Below the pieces are notes generated by a model that did no database searches, was not told the DNA's origin, and saw nothing but the letters and a program-made list of their open reading frames with translations. A program made the position numbers and the translations under genes. This document shows positions 28,163 through 39,185 of a DNA stretch of 64,000 nucleotides, in pieces. Within the stretch, counting starts at the first letter, position 1. Every line of letters begins with the position of its first letter. The DNA lies in the NCBI RefSeq assembly GCF_013415105.1, contig NZ_JACCDF010000001.1, forward strand, positions 62,001-126,000, read 5' to 3'. This DNA is from Vreelandella salicampi. Lineage in GTDB: Bacteria > Pseudomonadota > Gammaproteobacteria > Pseudomonadales > Halomonadaceae.

Positions 28163-29056
28163 ATGCAACTGGTCATCATCAGTGGTCGCTCCGGCTCAGG
28201 CAAGTCGATTGCCCTTCAGGCACTGGAAGATCTTGGCTACTACGCGATAGATAATCTACCGGCCGTTTTGCTCGGTTCGCTAGTGGATGAAGTCCGCGAT
28301 CAGGGTGAGCAAGCCCGTGTAGCCGTCAGCATTGATGCTCGTAACTTACCTGGTGCGCTGGAGCAGCTCCCGCGTTTACTTAGCGAGTTAGAGCAGCGGG
28401 ACATTCACTTTCAAGTGGTTTTTCTGACCACCGATGCCAGAATCTTGCTTGAGCGCTACTCCGCCACCCGCCGACGCCATCCGCTAACGCGAAATAGTGA
28501 CCTAACGCTTGAAGAAGCGATCATAAAAGAGGAAGAGGCGCTAAGCGAGGTACGCGACTTAGCGGACCTTACCATTGATACATCGCGCCTCTCGGCTCAC
28601 GATTTACGCCGTCGAATCACCGACCAAGTGGCTCATCATCAGCGTGACCAACTTACCATTACGTTCGAATCGTTTGGTTATAAACGCGGCGTTCCACTCG
28701 ATGCGGATCTCGTTTTTGATGTGCGCTGCCTGCCCAATCCCTATTGGGATCCTGCCCTGCGCCAGTCAAACGGGCGCGACGATGATATTCAAGCCTTTTT
28801 AAGCGCTTATCCTATCGTAGAGACAATGTGCCAAGATATTCACGATTGGATAGTCCGTTGGTTACCGGCTTACCAAAGCAGCCAACGCAGCTATATGACG
28901 GTTGCCATCGGCTGCACGGGTGGGCAGCACCGTTCGGTCTACTTGGTCGAGCAGCTTGCCCAGCGCATCATCACCACAACCGGTGAAGCACACCTGCGCC
29001 ACCGCGAGCTTGGCCTGCAATACATCCTCAATGAAAGCGGCGTTGCTCAACAATGA
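28163..29056 (+). CDS. rapZ: RNase adapter protein RapZ
   Basis: Nucleotide- and RNA-binding adaptor which in enterobacteria delivers the GlmZ small RNA to RNase E and senses glucosamine-6-phosphate. Start ATG 28163 gives 297 aa. Walker A GRSGSGKS at residues 8-15, Walker B-like region, and the C-terminal domain with FGYKRGVPLDADLVFDVRCLPNP and the TGGQHRSVY phosphosugar loop. No GlmY/GlmZ-like RNA was recognised nearby, so the target RNA here is unknown. Confidence 0.97.
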   Translation: MQLVIISGRSGSGKSIALQALEDLGYYAIDNLPAVLLGSLVDEVRDQGEQARVAVSIDARNLPGALEQLPRLLSELEQRDIHFQVVFLTTDARILLERYSATRRRHPLTRNSDLTLEEAIIKEEEALSEVRDLADLTIDTSRLSAHDLRRRITDQVAHHQRDQLTITFESFGYKRGVPLDADLVFDVRCLPNPYWDPALRQSNGRDDDIQAFLSAYPIVETMCQDIHDWIVRWLPAYQSSQRSYMTVAIGCTGGQHRSVYLVEQLAQRIITTTGEAHLRHRELGLQYILNESGVAQQ

Positions 29057-29151
29057 AGAAGCAACATTAAACAGGGATGTGAGTCACCCACGCCCGCGAC
29101 GTCACGCAGGCCTCGTATCAAAAACGACACCGCTTGGAAGAAGGAACCAGG

Positions 29152-29421
29152 GTGCCAAAGAAAACGCTAACACTTAATAATAGACGTGGTTTACACGCAC
29201 GCGCCGCCACCAAATTGGTTAACTGCGGTCAGCAATTTAGTGCTCACATTAAAGTTTATAAAGACACGAAAGAAGCCGATGCCGCCAACATTATGGCACT
29301 GCTCATGCTCGCAGCGCCTTGTGGTACCGAGCTCACCGTGACAGCCGAGGGCGACGACGCCGAACAAGCACTGGATGCCATTGAAGCGCTATTCGACGCC
29401 CGGTTTGATGAAGATCAGTAG
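29152..29421 (+). CDS. ptsO: Phosphocarrier protein NPr (PtsO)
   Basis: HPr-like protein of the nitrogen PTS, transferring phosphate from EI-Ntr to PtsN. The best start is GTG 29152 behind AAGGA, giving 89 aa; a TTG at 29134 precedes the ribosome site. Active His15 lies in RGLHARAATKLV, and the regulatory-loop region ANIMALLMLAAPCGTELTV is standard. Ends the rpoN-hpf-ptsN-rapZ-npr cluster and converges on pmbA with 12 bases between. Also called npr. Confidence 0.96.
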   Translation: MPKKTLTLNNRRGLHARAATKLVNCGQQFSAHIKVYKDTKEADAANIMALLMLAAPCGTELTVTAEGDDAEQALDAIEALFDARFDEDQ

Positions 29422-29433
29422 CACAGGCCTCGC

Positions 29434-30774
29434 TTAGCTTCCCGCGACCGTCATATTATCAATCAACCAGCTACCGGTATGGATACTGCCCCGTGTATCG
29501 GTATCGTTTCCTACCGCACGCAGATCGGCAAACATTTGCTCCAGGTTTCCCGCAATCGTGAACTCCTCAATGGGATATTGCACCTCACCATTTTCCACCC
29601 AGAAACCCGCTGCGCCGCGCGAATAATCCCCGGTCACGCTGTTAACCCCTTGCCCCATTAGCTCGGTTACCCAAATGCCACGGCCCATCTCCTGTAATAG
29701 CGTCTCGAACGAGCTTAACGGCGCCCTAAGGCGTAAGTTACGCGCACCACCGGCATTCCCCGTGGTCTGCATACCTAAGCGGCGAGCGCTATAGGAAGAG
29801 AGCATGTAGCTGGCTAGCTTGCCCTGTTCGATAAAGCGATTGTCGCGCGTTTTCACCCCTTCGCCGTCGAACGGCGAACTCGCCATCGCCCCCATTTCCA
29901 TAGGCCGCTCTTCCAGGCTGAACCATTCGGGAAACAGCGGCGTCCCTAGACGGTCACATAAAAAGGAAGCCTGACGGTAAAGGGCTCCCCCCGCAAGAGC
30001 GCCCATTAAATGGCCCACCAACCCGCTTGCCATTGAGGGATCAAAAAGCACCGGAAAGGTCCCGGTAGCCGGTCGTTTGGCTCCAAGACGGCGCAGTGTG
30101 CGCCGTGCGGCTTCGCGCCCCACATCTGCCGGGTCACGAAGCTCGCTAGGATTACGGACCGACGTATAGTCGTAGTCGCGCTGCATGCCATTGTCATCTT
30201 CGGCAATCAACATGCAGGAAAGTGAGTGTCGGCTGCCTTTTTGCGTGCCCCAAAAGCCATGGCTATTGGCATACACACGCACGCCTTCACCCGTGGATAG
30301 CGACGCGCCGTCCGAGTGGGTAATACCTGAAACCTCACGCCCGGCGCGCTCACAGCTTAACGCCAACTCAGTTGCTTCCTCGGTGCTTAATGCCCAAGGG
30401 TGATGAACGTCTAAATCCGGTACGTCGCGCGCCATCAGCTCAGCATCGGCCAGCCCCGCTGCCGGGTCTTCGCCGGTATAGCGTGCGATCGCCATGGCCT
30501 TTTCAACGGTGGCACGAATTGAGTCGCTTCCCGCATCGGTGGAAGACGCACTACCTTTATGCTGTCCAACGTAGACCGTTACCGCAATACCTTGATCGCG
30601 CGAAAGCTCGACGGTTTCAACCTCCCCGAGACGCACGCTCACGCCGACACCTTGATCGACGCTTGCACCCACTTCTGCCGCATCAGCACCTAAATGCTTT
30701 GCCAGTGCGAGCGCCTCTTGCGCGCGCGCTGCCAGCACGCTTTGCTGAGCATTTGCATCGAATGCCTGTGCCAT
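29434..30774 (-). CDS. pmbA: Metalloprotease TldE/PmbA (subunit of TldD/TldE)
   Basis: Partner subunit of the TldD/TldE heterodimeric zinc protease that trims unstructured peptides and matures peptides such as microcin B17 in E. coli. 446 aa. Blocks: QGIAVTVYVGQHKGSASSTD, RDPADVGREAARRTLRRLGA, FPVLFDPSMASGLVGHLMGALAGGALYR, GEGVKTRDNRFIEQGKL and the C-terminal GNLEQMFADLRAVGND. It lacks the HExxxH zinc motif, as expected of TldE. It is separated from tldD by darP, which is on the other strand. Confidence 0.97.
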   Translation of the reverse strand: MAQAFDANAQQSVLAARAQEALALAKHLGADAAEVGASVDQGVGVSVRLGEVETVELSRDQGIAVTVYVGQHKGSASSTDAGSDSIRATVEKAMAIARYTGEDPAAGLADAELMARDVPDLDVHHPWALSTEEATELALSCERAGREVSGITHSDGASLSTGEGVRVYANSHGFWGTQKGSRHSLSCMLIAEDDNGMQRDYDYTSVRNPSELRDPADVGREAARRTLRRLGAKRPATGTFPVLFDPSMASGLVGHLMGALAGGALYRQASFLCDRLGTPLFPEWFSLEERPMEMGAMASSPFDGEGVKTRDNRFIEQGKLASYMLSSYSARRLGMQTTGNAGGARNLRLRAPLSSFETLLQEMGRGIWVTELMGQGVNSVTGDYSRGAAGFWVENGEVQYPIEEFTIAGNLEQMFADLRAVGNDTDTRGSIHTGSWLIDNMTVAGS

Positions 30775-30880
30775 ACTTCACTCTCCTTTACGGATACCGC
30801 ACTCTTAGGCGATACCCCTGTCATTCTCTGGCGGCCTGCTATAATGCCGCCTTTCATTTAACTGTTTGCTGTGAGCCACC

Positions 30881-31402
30881 ATGCCGAAAAAACGCCCGAC
30901 CCCCATCGAAATGGATGAACAGGACATCCGCCCGAGTAAATCGCAGCTCAAACGTGAGATGCACGAACTGCAGCAGCTAGGCGAAACCCTGATTGCCATG
31001 TCGCCTGCCGAGCGTGCCCGCTTCCCACTATCGGATGACCTACTACGCGCCATTGACGAGACCGCGCGAATTCGCTCGCACGAAGGCCGTCGTCGTCACA
31101 TGCAATACGTTGGCAAGCTCATGCGCAAAGAGGATTTGCCCGCCATACATGCCGTGTTTGATGCCATCGAGCAAGAGCGCGAACAACGTGACCACGCATT
31201 CCACCGCTTGGAAAAGTGGCGCGATCGACTTATCGATGAAGGCGATGACGGTATCGAACGCTTTATGGCCGACTACCCCGATGCCGACCGCCAAACCCTG
31301 CGCCAACTGGTACGCAACGCACAACGCGAACGTGAGCAAGGCAAAACACCTGCCAGCGCACGCAAGCTGTTTAAACATCTGCGCGATAGCGCCGCACTGT
31401 AG
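30881..31402 (+). CDS. darP: Ribosome assembly factor DarP (YjgA, DUF615)
   Basis: Dual-action 50S maturation factor that joins late pre-50S particles in E. coli. 173 aa, highly charged, mostly helical: PSKSQLKREMHELQQLGETLI, SDDLLRAIDETARI, HEGRRRHMQYVGKLMRKED, then a C-terminal helical domain ending KLFKHLRD. It is divergent from pmbA and convergent with tldD, 15 bases apart. Confidence 0.94.
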   Translation: MPKKRPTPIEMDEQDIRPSKSQLKREMHELQQLGETLIAMSPAERARFPLSDDLLRAIDETARIRSHEGRRRHMQYVGKLMRKEDLPAIHAVFDAIEQEREQRDHAFHRLEKWRDRLIDEGDDGIERFMADYPDADRQTLRQLVRNAQREREQGKTPASARKLFKHLRDSAAL

Positions 31403-31417
31403 CCAGGGCACAAGATT

Positions 31418-32869
31418 TTACGACTGCGTACCACCGACGGTCAGCTCGTCGATTTTTAACGTCGGCTGACCTACGCCTACCGGCACGCCCTGCCCTTCTT
31501 TTCCGCACACCCCAATACCGGGGTCGAGCGCCATGTCATGACCAACCATCGACACACGCCCCATTACATCCGGGCCATTACCAATCAATGTGGCGCCTTT
31601 CACCGGCGCGGTAATACGGCCATCTTCAATCAGATAGGCTTCGCTGGCGGAAAACACAAACTTACCCGAGGTGATGTCGACCTGCCCACCGCCAAAGCTA
31701 ACAGCGTAAATTCCCCGTTTCACGCTCTTAATAATATCGTCGGGGTTATCTTGGCCAGCCAGCATTACCGTGTTGGTCATGCGTGGCATGGGCAAATGGG
31801 CAAACGACTCACGTCGCGCGTTACCGGTCGGCGCCATGCCCATCAAGCGTGCGTTGAGCTTATCCTGCATGTAGCCGGTTAAGATGCCATCTTCAATCAG
31901 CGGCGTGTTCTGCCCCGGTGTGCCTTCATCATCAATGCTCAAGGCGCCACGACTATCGGCGATGGTGGCATCATCGACCACCGTGATGCCTTTGGCAGCG
32001 ACACGCTGACCCATTTTGCCAGCAAAGGCGGAGCTACCCTTGCGATTAAAATCACCTTCAAGCCCGTGGCCGACGGCTTCGTGCAGCAAAATACCTGGCC
32101 AACCGGACGCCAGGACTACTGGCATTTGCCCAGCGGGGGCGTCAACAGCTTCCAAGTTCACCAGCGCCTGACGCACAGCTTCTTTGGCATAACGCTCCGC
32201 GACACCTGCATCTCGCAGTTTCGCCATCGAGTAGCGCCCACCGCCGCCGGCGCTGCCGCGCTCGCGACGGCCGTTTTTCACCGCGATCACGCTAACGTTA
32301 AAGCGCACCAGTGGGCGAATATCCGCCGCAAGCGTACCGTCACTCGCACGCACGAGAACCACTTCATAGGTACCCGACAGCGACGCGCTCACCTGGCTTA
32401 CACTGGGGTCTGAAGCCCTTGCCACACGGTCCGCCTGCTTCAGCATGGCGACTTTTTCGTCAGCCGAGAGTCCAGCAATAGGGTCAACGCTGGCATAACA
32501 CGCTGCCGCACTCACCGGCGTTACCGCTTGCCCAGGCAGTTTTTTGCCGCTGCGCACGATACTCGCCGCCGTTTTACCCGTATCCATTAGGGCATCTGCG
32601 GTGATCTGGTTGGAGTAGGCAAACCCGGTTTTCTCACCGGCCAATGCGCGCACACCAACGCCCCCGTCTATGTTGTAGCTGGCTTCTTTGACTTGACCAT
32701 CTTCCAGCACCCAGCCCTCTTGCCAGGAGCGTTGAAAATAGAGGTCAGCGTAATCAATACCCGCGCTCATTGCGTGGCTAAGGCCGGTCTCTAAGCCATT
32801 GAGATCTAAGCCGCCAGGCGTCAAAAGCGTTGCCACCGCCTGATCAAGATTAGAGGTGTGTTGTGTCAT
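31418..32869 (-). CDS. tldD: Metalloprotease TldD
   Basis: Catalytic zinc subunit of the TldD/TldE protease, 483 aa. The metal motif HEAVGH is present in [16 protein letters not shown], with a later [15 protein letters not shown] and [22 protein letters not shown] holding the third ligand Cys. The start overlaps yhdP by 4 bases (ATGA). In the P. aeruginosa order I recall, a nitrilase-family gene sits between yhdP and tldD; here there is none. Confidence 0.98.
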   Translation of the reverse strand: MTQHTSNLDQAVATLLTPGGLDLNGLETGLSHAMSAGIDYADLYFQRSWQEGWVLEDGQVKEASYNIDGGVGVRALAGEKTGFAYSNQITADALMDTGKTAASIVRSGKKLPGQAVTPVSAAACYASVDPIAGLSADEKVAMLKQADRVARASDPSVSQVSASLSGTYEVVLVRASDGTLAADIRPLVRFNVSVIAVKNGRRERGSAGGGGRYSMAKLRDAGVAERYAKEAVRQALVNLEAVDAPAGQMPVVLASGWPGILLHEAVGHGLEGDFNRKGSSAFAGKMGQRVAAKGITVVDDATIADSRGALSIDDEGTPGQNTPLIEDGILTGYMQDKLNARLMGMAPTGNARRESFAHLPMPRMTNTVMLAGQDNPDDIIKSVKRGIYAVSFGGGQVDITSGKFVFSASEAYLIEDGRITAPVKGATLIGNGPDVMGRVSMVGHDMALDPGIGVCGKEGQGVPVGVGQPTLKIDELTVGGTQS

Positions 32870-35800
32870 CGAGAGCCTTCTAAAGTAACAATCGGTGCGG
32901 CCCAGGGGCCGGTCACACGATAGTGAATCGTTGTCGCTCGGCTTAGCGTATCACCGAACAGCGAGTGTGCAATAAACAGCGCGCCACCAACCACCGGCGC
33001 GCCGGCCGCAATGGCGGCAAAAGGTAAGCTTTGGCTGATGGGCAGTGAGACGTCAAGGTGTTGATCAAGTTCACGCTGGAGCAAATCCACGCTACCGCTC
33101 AGGCGAATGGAAGCCGCAGGCGCCTCTATCTCCAATGGTCCGCGAAGCAAGAGCTCGCCTCCGGCCACATCGGCTTGCCCTTGAACGTAGTCGAAGGCGG
33201 TTCCCTCGCCGGTGACATCGGAAAAATCCAAGCGCAGCCGACGCAGGATATTGTCAAAATTCAAAAGCCCGACGAGGCGTGCCGGTGTCGAATTGAGGGT
33301 CACAAAACGACCATCGCGCAGATCAAGGGTAATGTCGCCGCCAGCGCGGCTAAGAGAAAATTGCCACGGAGCGCCCGGCCATGTGAGATTAGCGGAGATA
33401 TCAGTGCGCTGGCTGCGTAGCGCGACAGGTTGATTCAACCGCTCAAACGCTGTGCCAATATCCGCTCCTTGTAGGGTAATATCAGCTCGGGTGTCACTCG
33501 TCACTGAGTTGCCGGCCCAAAATAACTCTCCACGCGCGGAAATCTGCCCGAGGGTGAGCCCCACCGGTGAAAGAGAAAGGCCGTTATCATCGCTTTGCCA
33601 ATAGGCCGTCAACGGGCCAAAACGCTCGGGGCCGAGGGTAATATCCCCGATACGCAGCCGTCCACCAGGAAGCTCAGCCAGCCAGGCAGGCAGCGAAGCC
33701 GGCGCTGGCACTTGGGTTTTCACTTCTTGTAACCAATCGCTCGGCTCATCAGCAACCGACGTAGACGAGATTCGACTGGGCTGGTTAACAAGTGCTAACA
33801 GCTTATCCAAGTTGAGCTGGCTGACCGTGATATCGACAGGACCGCGCTCACCGGCATCATAGCGCAGCTGCCCGTTGAGCGCGTCGGTTAAAATGTCAAT
33901 GCGCCATCCCGTCTGTTCCGGCCATCGCGGCGCGACGCTGGCCGCATCGCCAAGATGCAGTGCACCCGCAATATTTCCCCCTAGCAACTGAGCACGCAAG
34001 TAAGCGAACTCCCCCAAATAGCTCTCGATTCGCGCGCGGGAAAGATCCGCGCTGAGCGACCATGGCCAGCGCTCGTCCGCCGTTTTACGTAACGGAGGAG
34101 GCAAATCGATGCTCACGCCGTGCCAATCACTTTCGATGTGTAAATGCGGCACGCCTCCCCAATCAAGCTGGCCCTGCCAAGGCGCCTGCCCGGATAACGG
34201 CAATGCGCTACTGTTAGTCCCGGCAACCGCTAACAATTCGCGAACGGCCACTTCACCCTCGAAGGCGATGTTTTTATTCGGCTGGAATGTTGCACTGAGC
34301 TGGTTTCCGAATAGCCGCCCTGTGGCGCTACCTAGTAAATCACTGCTCGCCCCTTGCTGGCGCCACCTAAGATCCCCGGTGATATCGTTAACCGACAACG
34401 CTAAAGGTTTATAACGCAACGTATTGAGATGGGGGGTTGCTTCAACATCCACGCTAAGCGCTTCTGGATTTTTCAGCGGCAAAGAGAGTGCCAGCGCGGC
34501 ATCAATAGTGCCACTCGCCTCGATTTGCTCCAACACGGTCGAGGAAATCAGCGGTGAGGCTTGCAAAAAACGCAGCAGCGACGCGCCCGTCGCTTCTACA
34601 TCGCCATCAACACGGAGCGCCTCGTCGAGCAAGGTAATTTGGGTATTTTTCGCCACCATTCCTTCACTATAGGCATGCTCTACCGTAGCACTAAGACCCT
34701 CGCTTGAGTCCCAGTGCAGCTGCCCTATGACATCCGTCAACATGGGCCAGCCGGGTGCAATGGGGATGGCACCTTGCTCGATGGCAAGATCCAGCGCAGT
34801 GGTAGTGGACGTATCTTCTATTTGCGAACCATAGGGGACGCCAACGGTCAGGCTGCCATGATCCACGTAGCCGTGAATGTCGCGGCTCAGCCATTCGGTC
34901 AGATCAGGCGCCAATAGCGCCATCGGCAACCACGATTTCAACGGGCGGTTTAGCGCATCGACATCGCTAAATGCCAAATCCAACCCAAAACGCCCCCCCC
35001 CTTTGGCGTTAACCAGCCCAAAGCCGCCTGTCAGCGAGGCGCCGTTCCACTCAATTTCTAGCTGCTTACCGCTTACCAGCGCGGTCGGGCCGTCGTATAC
35101 CCACTGTACCTCCCCCTGGGCATGATCTAGCGGCAACGGCTCCTCAAACAACTCGGGGAAATTGAGCGAGCTCTCTCCCGCGCTAGAAAAGAGCACGCGC
35201 CCGCGCTGATCGCGCGCCCGAACCCAAGCGTCAAACGGCCCGCCCCCGGGAGCTCTTCCCCAAGGCGACGCTTTAAGATCACGCACGGCAGCATCCACTC
35301 GCCACTCACCCGCCCTTTGCCCTAAACTAAAGCCTGTGACGTTACCGCGCGGGTTTAGCGTTCTTAACACGCGAGTGAGTGATTCGGGTAGCGTGATATA
35401 GCGATGCCAGGCAGCTAATGAAGCTAGCTCAAACCCACTGGTTCGCAGTTCCCACTCCCCCGGCTGATGAGAGAGGTACCAATGGCGTGGTAGCGCTGGT
35501 CGATCCCCCACTTGCTCCGGGCGCGACCACTCGACGTTTTCGGCATCCCCGCTAAGCCACGCTTGTCCACCATCGCCATGACGCTGCCAGATTCCTTGTG
35601 CGCTGATATTGCGCAGCAGCGCTAACTGATGTGATTGGCGCAGCGTTAGTTCAGGGATATCCGCGTCGAGGCGTACCTCCTGTAGCACGCCCTCACCCCA
35701 ACGCCCCCACAAGCTCACATCGCCATCGATCTCGGCAAATTGCGGTGCTTCCACCGGCTGTATGATTTCCATCAGTGTCGCCAAGTGATCTAGCTGCATA

Positions 35801-36516
35801 TCGAGTTGCAACGCAGCAGAGAAATTCCGCATCCCTTGGTTGCCCGGCTGCACTTCAGCGCGCATATACGCTGCGGGCAGCGCATCTGACGCCTCCTCCA
35901 CAGCGCCGGAGGCAATGGTCACTTCTCCTTCTAATTGCGTACGTCGCTCATCGCCAGTCAGCACAAGCGAAGGCGCCTTGAGGGTGACACTCTCCTCGCG
36001 ACCGTGCAGAACGATGCGGGTTTCTTGCACCTGTAATCGCTGACGCAGCAAAAGGCCCACCCAGGTATCCAGCGTATTTAGGTCAACCGTTGGCTCAGAT
36101 GCGATCGGAAGTGTCGCCGGTTCAGGCCACCGCCACTGCATACCACTACCTTGATACAGGTGCACCACAAAACCTTGCACGTAAGCATGGCTGAAGACCG
36201 GCGTACGGGTTGAAAAGGAGGTCCAGCTGTCCAGCTGCAGATCCAGCCGTTCTAGGGTAAAAAGCGGCTCACCTTCTTCCGTGGCGGCCGTGACGCCCGT
36301 AAGGCGCAACTGCGGATCGTTACGGGCAAGAGACAAAGAAAGCCCATCAATACTGACCGGCGCACCTATTCGGGCTTCTAACAGCGCTTCAACACGCGGC
36401 GTCAGATAGTCGGCTTGACTCATCAGCAGGCGCAAAAGCAGTAGTATGACGGCCAGCGCCCCTAAGCCGAGCGCCAGCACTAACAGCAACCATTTACGCA
36501 GCATCGAAAGGGTCAT
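32866..36516 (-). CDS. yhdP: AsmA-like intermembrane phospholipid transport protein YhdP
   Basis: Giant bridge-like protein (1216 aa) of the AsmA/DUF3971 group. With TamB and YdbH it moves phospholipids from inner to outer membrane along a long beta-groove. One N-terminal membrane helix (about residues 9-31, [21 protein letters not shown]), then repetitive beta-strand periplasmic sequence, and the AsmA-like C-terminal module ([70 protein letters not shown]). Length is close to E. coli YhdP (about 1266). Placed between rng and tldD, 4 bases after rng. Confidence 0.95.
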   Translation of the reverse strand: MTLSMLRKWLLLVLALGLGALAVILLLLRLLMSQADYLTPRVEALLEARIGAPVSIDGLSLSLARNDPQLRLTGVTAATEEGEPLFTLERLDLQLDSWTSFSTRTPVFSHAYVQGFVVHLYQGSGMQWRWPEPATLPIASEPTVDLNTLDTWVGLLLRQRLQVQETRIVLHGREESVTLKAPSLVLTGDERRTQLEGEVTIASGAVEEASDALPAAYMRAEVQPGNQGMRNFSAALQLDMQLDHLATLMEIIQPVEAPQFAEIDGDVSLWGRWGEGVLQEVRLDADIPELTLRQSHQLALLRNISAQGIWQRHGDGGQAWLSGDAENVEWSRPEQVGDRPALPRHWYLSHQPGEWELRTSGFELASLAAWHRYITLPESLTRVLRTLNPRGNVTGFSLGQRAGEWRVDAAVRDLKASPWGRAPGGGPFDAWVRARDQRGRVLFSSAGESSLNFPELFEEPLPLDHAQGEVQWVYDGPTALVSGKQLEIEWNGASLTGGFGLVNAKGGGRFGLDLAFSDVDALNRPLKSWLPMALLAPDLTEWLSRDIHGYVDHGSLTVGVPYGSQIEDTSTTTALDLAIEQGAIPIAPGWPMLTDVIGQLHWDSSEGLSATVEHAYSEGMVAKNTQITLLDEALRVDGDVEATGASLLRFLQASPLISSTVLEQIEASGTIDAALALSLPLKNPEALSVDVEATPHLNTLRYKPLALSVNDITGDLRWRQQGASSDLLGSATGRLFGNQLSATFQPNKNIAFEGEVAVRELLAVAGTNSSALPLSGQAPWQGQLDWGGVPHLHIESDWHGVSIDLPPPLRKTADERWPWSLSADLSRARIESYLGEFAYLRAQLLGGNIAGALHLGDAASVAPRWPEQTGWRIDILTDALNGQLRYDAGERGPVDITVSQLNLDKLLALVNQPSRISSTSVADEPSDWLQEVKTQVPAPASLPAWLAELPGGRLRIGDITLGPERFGPLTAYWQSDDNGLSLSPVGLTLGQISARGELFWAGNSVTSDTRADITLQGADIGTAFERLNQPVALRSQRTDISANLTWPGAPWQFSLSRAGGDITLDLRDGRFVTLNSTPARLVGLLNFDNILRRLRLDFSDVTGEGTAFDYVQGQADVAGGELLLRGPLEIEAPAASIRLSGSVDLLQRELDQHLDVSLPISQSLPFAAIAAGAPVVGGALFIAHSLFGDTLSRATTIHYRVTGPWAAPIVTLEGSR

Positions 36517-36520
36517 GAGG

Positions 36521-37984
36521 TCACATCAGTACGATGTCATACTGTTCTTGTGAATAGTGCTGTTCGACTTGAAAGCGAATGGTTTTGTTAATAAAGGTCT
36601 CCAAATCAGCCACCGCCGCCGATTCTTCATCAAGCAACCGGTCCACTACCGGCTGAGACGCGAGCACCATGTACGTCTCGGCGCTATAGGCGCGCTCTTC
36701 ACGCAGAATTTCACGGAAAATTTCATAGCACACGGTTTCCGGCGTTTTTAACGTACCGCGGCCGGAACAGGTGGGGCACGCTTCACACAGCGTTTGTTCC
36801 AAACTTTCACGCGTACGCTTGCGGGTTAATTGCACTAAGCCAAGTTCAGTGACGCCGGTGCATTTGGTTTTAGCGTGATCGCGCTCCAGCGCTTTTTCCA
36901 GTACCCGCAATACTTGGCGCTGGTGTTCAGCATCTTCCATATCGATGAAATCGATAATGATAATGCCGCCCAAATTGCGCAACCGCAGCTGGCGCGCAAT
37001 GGCCGTAGCAGCTTCAAGGTTGGTTTTAAATATCGTCTCTTCTAGGTTGCGATGCCCCACATAGCCACCAGTGTTGACGTCAATCGTGGTCATCGCTTCA
37101 GTGGGGTCAATCACCAAGTAACCACCGGATTTCAACTGCACTTTGCGTCCAAGCGCTTTTTGAATCTCATCTTCTACGCTGTAGAGGTCAAAAATCGGCC
37201 GTTCACCAGGGTAGTACTCAATCCGCTCGACAGCGTTTGGCATAAACTCCTCGGCAAACTCGACGAGCTTGGCGAAGTTTTCCCGCGAGTCGATACGCAC
37301 CTTTTCGATATCATCACGCATCACATCGCGCAGTGTCCGCATAAATAGCGGTAAGTCGTCGTAAATGACGGTTGGCGGAGTCGCGGTAATTTTACGCTCG
37401 CCGACTTTGCGCCAGAGGCGCAACAGAAAATACATGTCGCTGGCAAGCTCTTCGTCACCCACGCCTTCTGCCGCTGTGCGTACAATGAAGCCACCCGTGA
37501 CGTCGAGCGTCTGCTGCGTCACGCCTTGCTCTAAAAGCGCTCGGAGGCGATCACGCTCGCTTTCATCTTCTATACGCTGGGAAACGCCGTGATGCGGCGA
37601 GTCTGGCATATAAACCAAATAGCGCGAAGGTACCGACAAATGCGTAGTCAGCCGGGCACCTTTGGTGCCAATGGGGTCTTTGGTGACTTGTACTACCAGC
37701 GCCTGCCCTTCGTGCAGCAATTGACCTATGGTCTGCTGGTCCTCGCTTGGCGTACCCGACGGCATGACTTCATGGGCATGAATAAACGCAGCGCGCTCCA
37801 AGCCAATATCGACAAAGGCAGCCTGCATGCCAGGCAAAACGCGCACCACCTTGCCTTTGTAGATATTGCCTACGATTCCACGGCGTCGAGAACGCTCGAT
37901 CAACGCTTCCTGTAGCACACCGTTTTCGACCAGCGCCACGCGGGTTTCCATCGGCGTTAAATTGATGAGAACCTCACCACTCAT
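36521..37984 (-). CDS. rng: Ribonuclease G
   Basis: Single-strand endoribonuclease that processes the 16S rRNA 5' end and decays some mRNAs. 487 aa, close to E. coli RNase G (489). An S1 domain near the N-terminus (GNIYKGKVVRVLPGMQAAFVDIG), the catalytic region DPTEAMTTIDVNTGGYVG and IIIIDFIDMEDAEHQ with the two metal-binding Asp, and the zinc-link CPTCSGRGT are present. Lacks the long RNase E degradosome tail. It follows maf in the mreBCD-maf-rng order. Confidence 0.98.
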   Translation of the reverse strand: MSGEVLINLTPMETRVALVENGVLQEALIERSRRRGIVGNIYKGKVVRVLPGMQAAFVDIGLERAAFIHAHEVMPSGTPSEDQQTIGQLLHEGQALVVQVTKDPIGTKGARLTTHLSVPSRYLVYMPDSPHHGVSQRIEDESERDRLRALLEQGVTQQTLDVTGGFIVRTAAEGVGDEELASDMYFLLRLWRKVGERKITATPPTVIYDDLPLFMRTLRDVMRDDIEKVRIDSRENFAKLVEFAEEFMPNAVERIEYYPGERPIFDLYSVEDEIQKALGRKVQLKSGGYLVIDPTEAMTTIDVNTGGYVGHRNLEETIFKTNLEAATAIARQLRLRNLGGIIIIDFIDMEDAEHQRQVLRVLEKALERDHAKTKCTGVTELGLVQLTRKRTRESLEQTLCEACPTCSGRGTLKTPETVCYEIFREILREERAYSAETYMVLASQPVVDRLLDEESAAVADLETFINKTIRFQVEQHYSQEQYDIVLM

Positions 37985-38017
37985 GCCTATTTCCTTATCG
38001 ATTTGTACGAGGATGCT

Positions 38018-38611
38018 TTATGTGAGTTTTCCGTCCCACAGCGCGACGCCTTGCTGACGCAAAAGCGCTGCGGTTTCATACAAAGGCAACCCAACAACGG
38101 CGGAGTAGCTTCCTTGTAGGGAGGCAACAAATACCGCAGCAAGCCCCTGAATCGCATAACCCCCGGCTTTATCTAACGGCTCGCCGGTATGCCAATATGC
38201 CGAAATTTCTACATTACTTAGTGTGCGCAAGGTGACGCGAGTTTCAACACAGCGGGTCAAAACGCCATGCGGCCCACTCACGGCTACCCCCGTAAGTACT
38301 TGATGCGTCCGACCGGATAACGCCTTGAGCATGCTGGCCGCATGGTGCTGATCGGTAGGCTTGCCCAAAATCTTACCGTCTAATACCACGGCAGTATCAG
38401 AGCCTAACGTTGGCAACGATATTAACGGCGCCACCGTAAGGGCTTTTTCACGTGCCAAGCGCACAACGTAGTCTCGCGCTGATTCGGCCGCGTGAGGCGT
38501 TTCGTCAATATCACAAGGGTAAACCTCTACGCTTACTCCAATCGATGCAAGCAAGTCCCGCCGACGCGGTGAGGCTGATGCCAAGCACAACTGTGGCAAT
38601 GCTTTTTTCAT
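38018..38611 (-). CDS. Maf family nucleotide pyrophosphatase (dTTP/UTP type, YhdE)
   Basis: House-cleaning nucleoside triphosphate pyrophosphatase, 197 aa. Motifs: LASASPRRRDLLASIG at the start, DTAVVLDGKILGKP, LSGRTHQVLTGVAV and KAGGYAIQGLAAVFV. Location with mreBCD and rng matches the dTTP/UTP-specific YhdE subfamily rather than the m7GTP-specific YceF. Substrate preference is inferred from context only. The 85-base gap to mreD shows no terminator. Confidence 0.94.
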   Translation of the reverse strand: MKKALPQLCLASASPRRRDLLASIGVSVEVYPCDIDETPHAAESARDYVVRLAREKALTVAPLISLPTLGSDTAVVLDGKILGKPTDQHHAASMLKALSGRTHQVLTGVAVSGPHGVLTRCVETRVTLRTLSNVEISAYWHTGEPLDKAGGYAIQGLAAVFVASLQGSYSAVVGLPLYETAALLRQQGVALWDGKLT

Positions 38612-38696
38612 AGCACACTGTCTTTATAAGGATTTATCACAGACATTCGTTTGTGTGGTTGAGCGCTAGATGCGGCGCAACTGAGTGATACACGCA

Positions 38697-39185
38697 CTAT
38701 AAACCCGCTAAGCGCTTTTCCAGCGCGTAAAACATCGTAGCCAGCCACGGCCATAGCACCGCGCTGATCAACGAGGGAATTAAGAACGCCAAGTGAATGG
38801 AAAAATTGCCCAAAAAGGTGCGCACCCATTGTTCCAATAATTGCACAATCCCGAGTAGCACCAACACGATCACTGCCTGCTGCACCAACGAATAAGCGCG
38901 AAAGCGCGGGTACACTAAGGCACATAAAAACGCCAATAAGGAGAGCGTCAACGCGTTTTGCCCCAGAGGAACGCCTTCAAGCAGGTCGAGGAGTATGCCG
39001 AGGACAAAACCGTGCAGGACGCCGACGCGATCAGGTACACGCATGCACCAATAGATCAGCATCAACCCCAACCAATCAGGTCGATAAACCTGCCAACCTT
39101 CTGCCAGAGGCATTGCCTGCAGGCACAAGGCAAGCAAAAGTGTTAGCCACACCACTAATAGCGGCACAATAGGTGCACGGGCCAT
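38697..39185 (-). CDS. mreD: Rod shape-determining protein MreD
   Basis: Polytopic inner-membrane protein (162 aa) of the elongation complex, with about five hydrophobic segments. Family blocks: YRPDWLGLMLIYWCMRVPDRVGVLHGFVLGILLDLLEGVPLG (read as successive helices and loop) and FSIHLAFLIPSLISAVLWPWL. One-base overlap with mreC. Confidence 0.95.
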   Translation of the reverse strand: MARAPIVPLLVVWLTLLLALCLQAMPLAEGWQVYRPDWLGLMLIYWCMRVPDRVGVLHGFVLGILLDLLEGVPLGQNALTLSLLAFLCALVYPRFRAYSLVQQAVIVLVLLGIVQLLEQWVRTFLGNFSIHLAFLIPSLISAVLWPWLATMFYALEKRLAGL

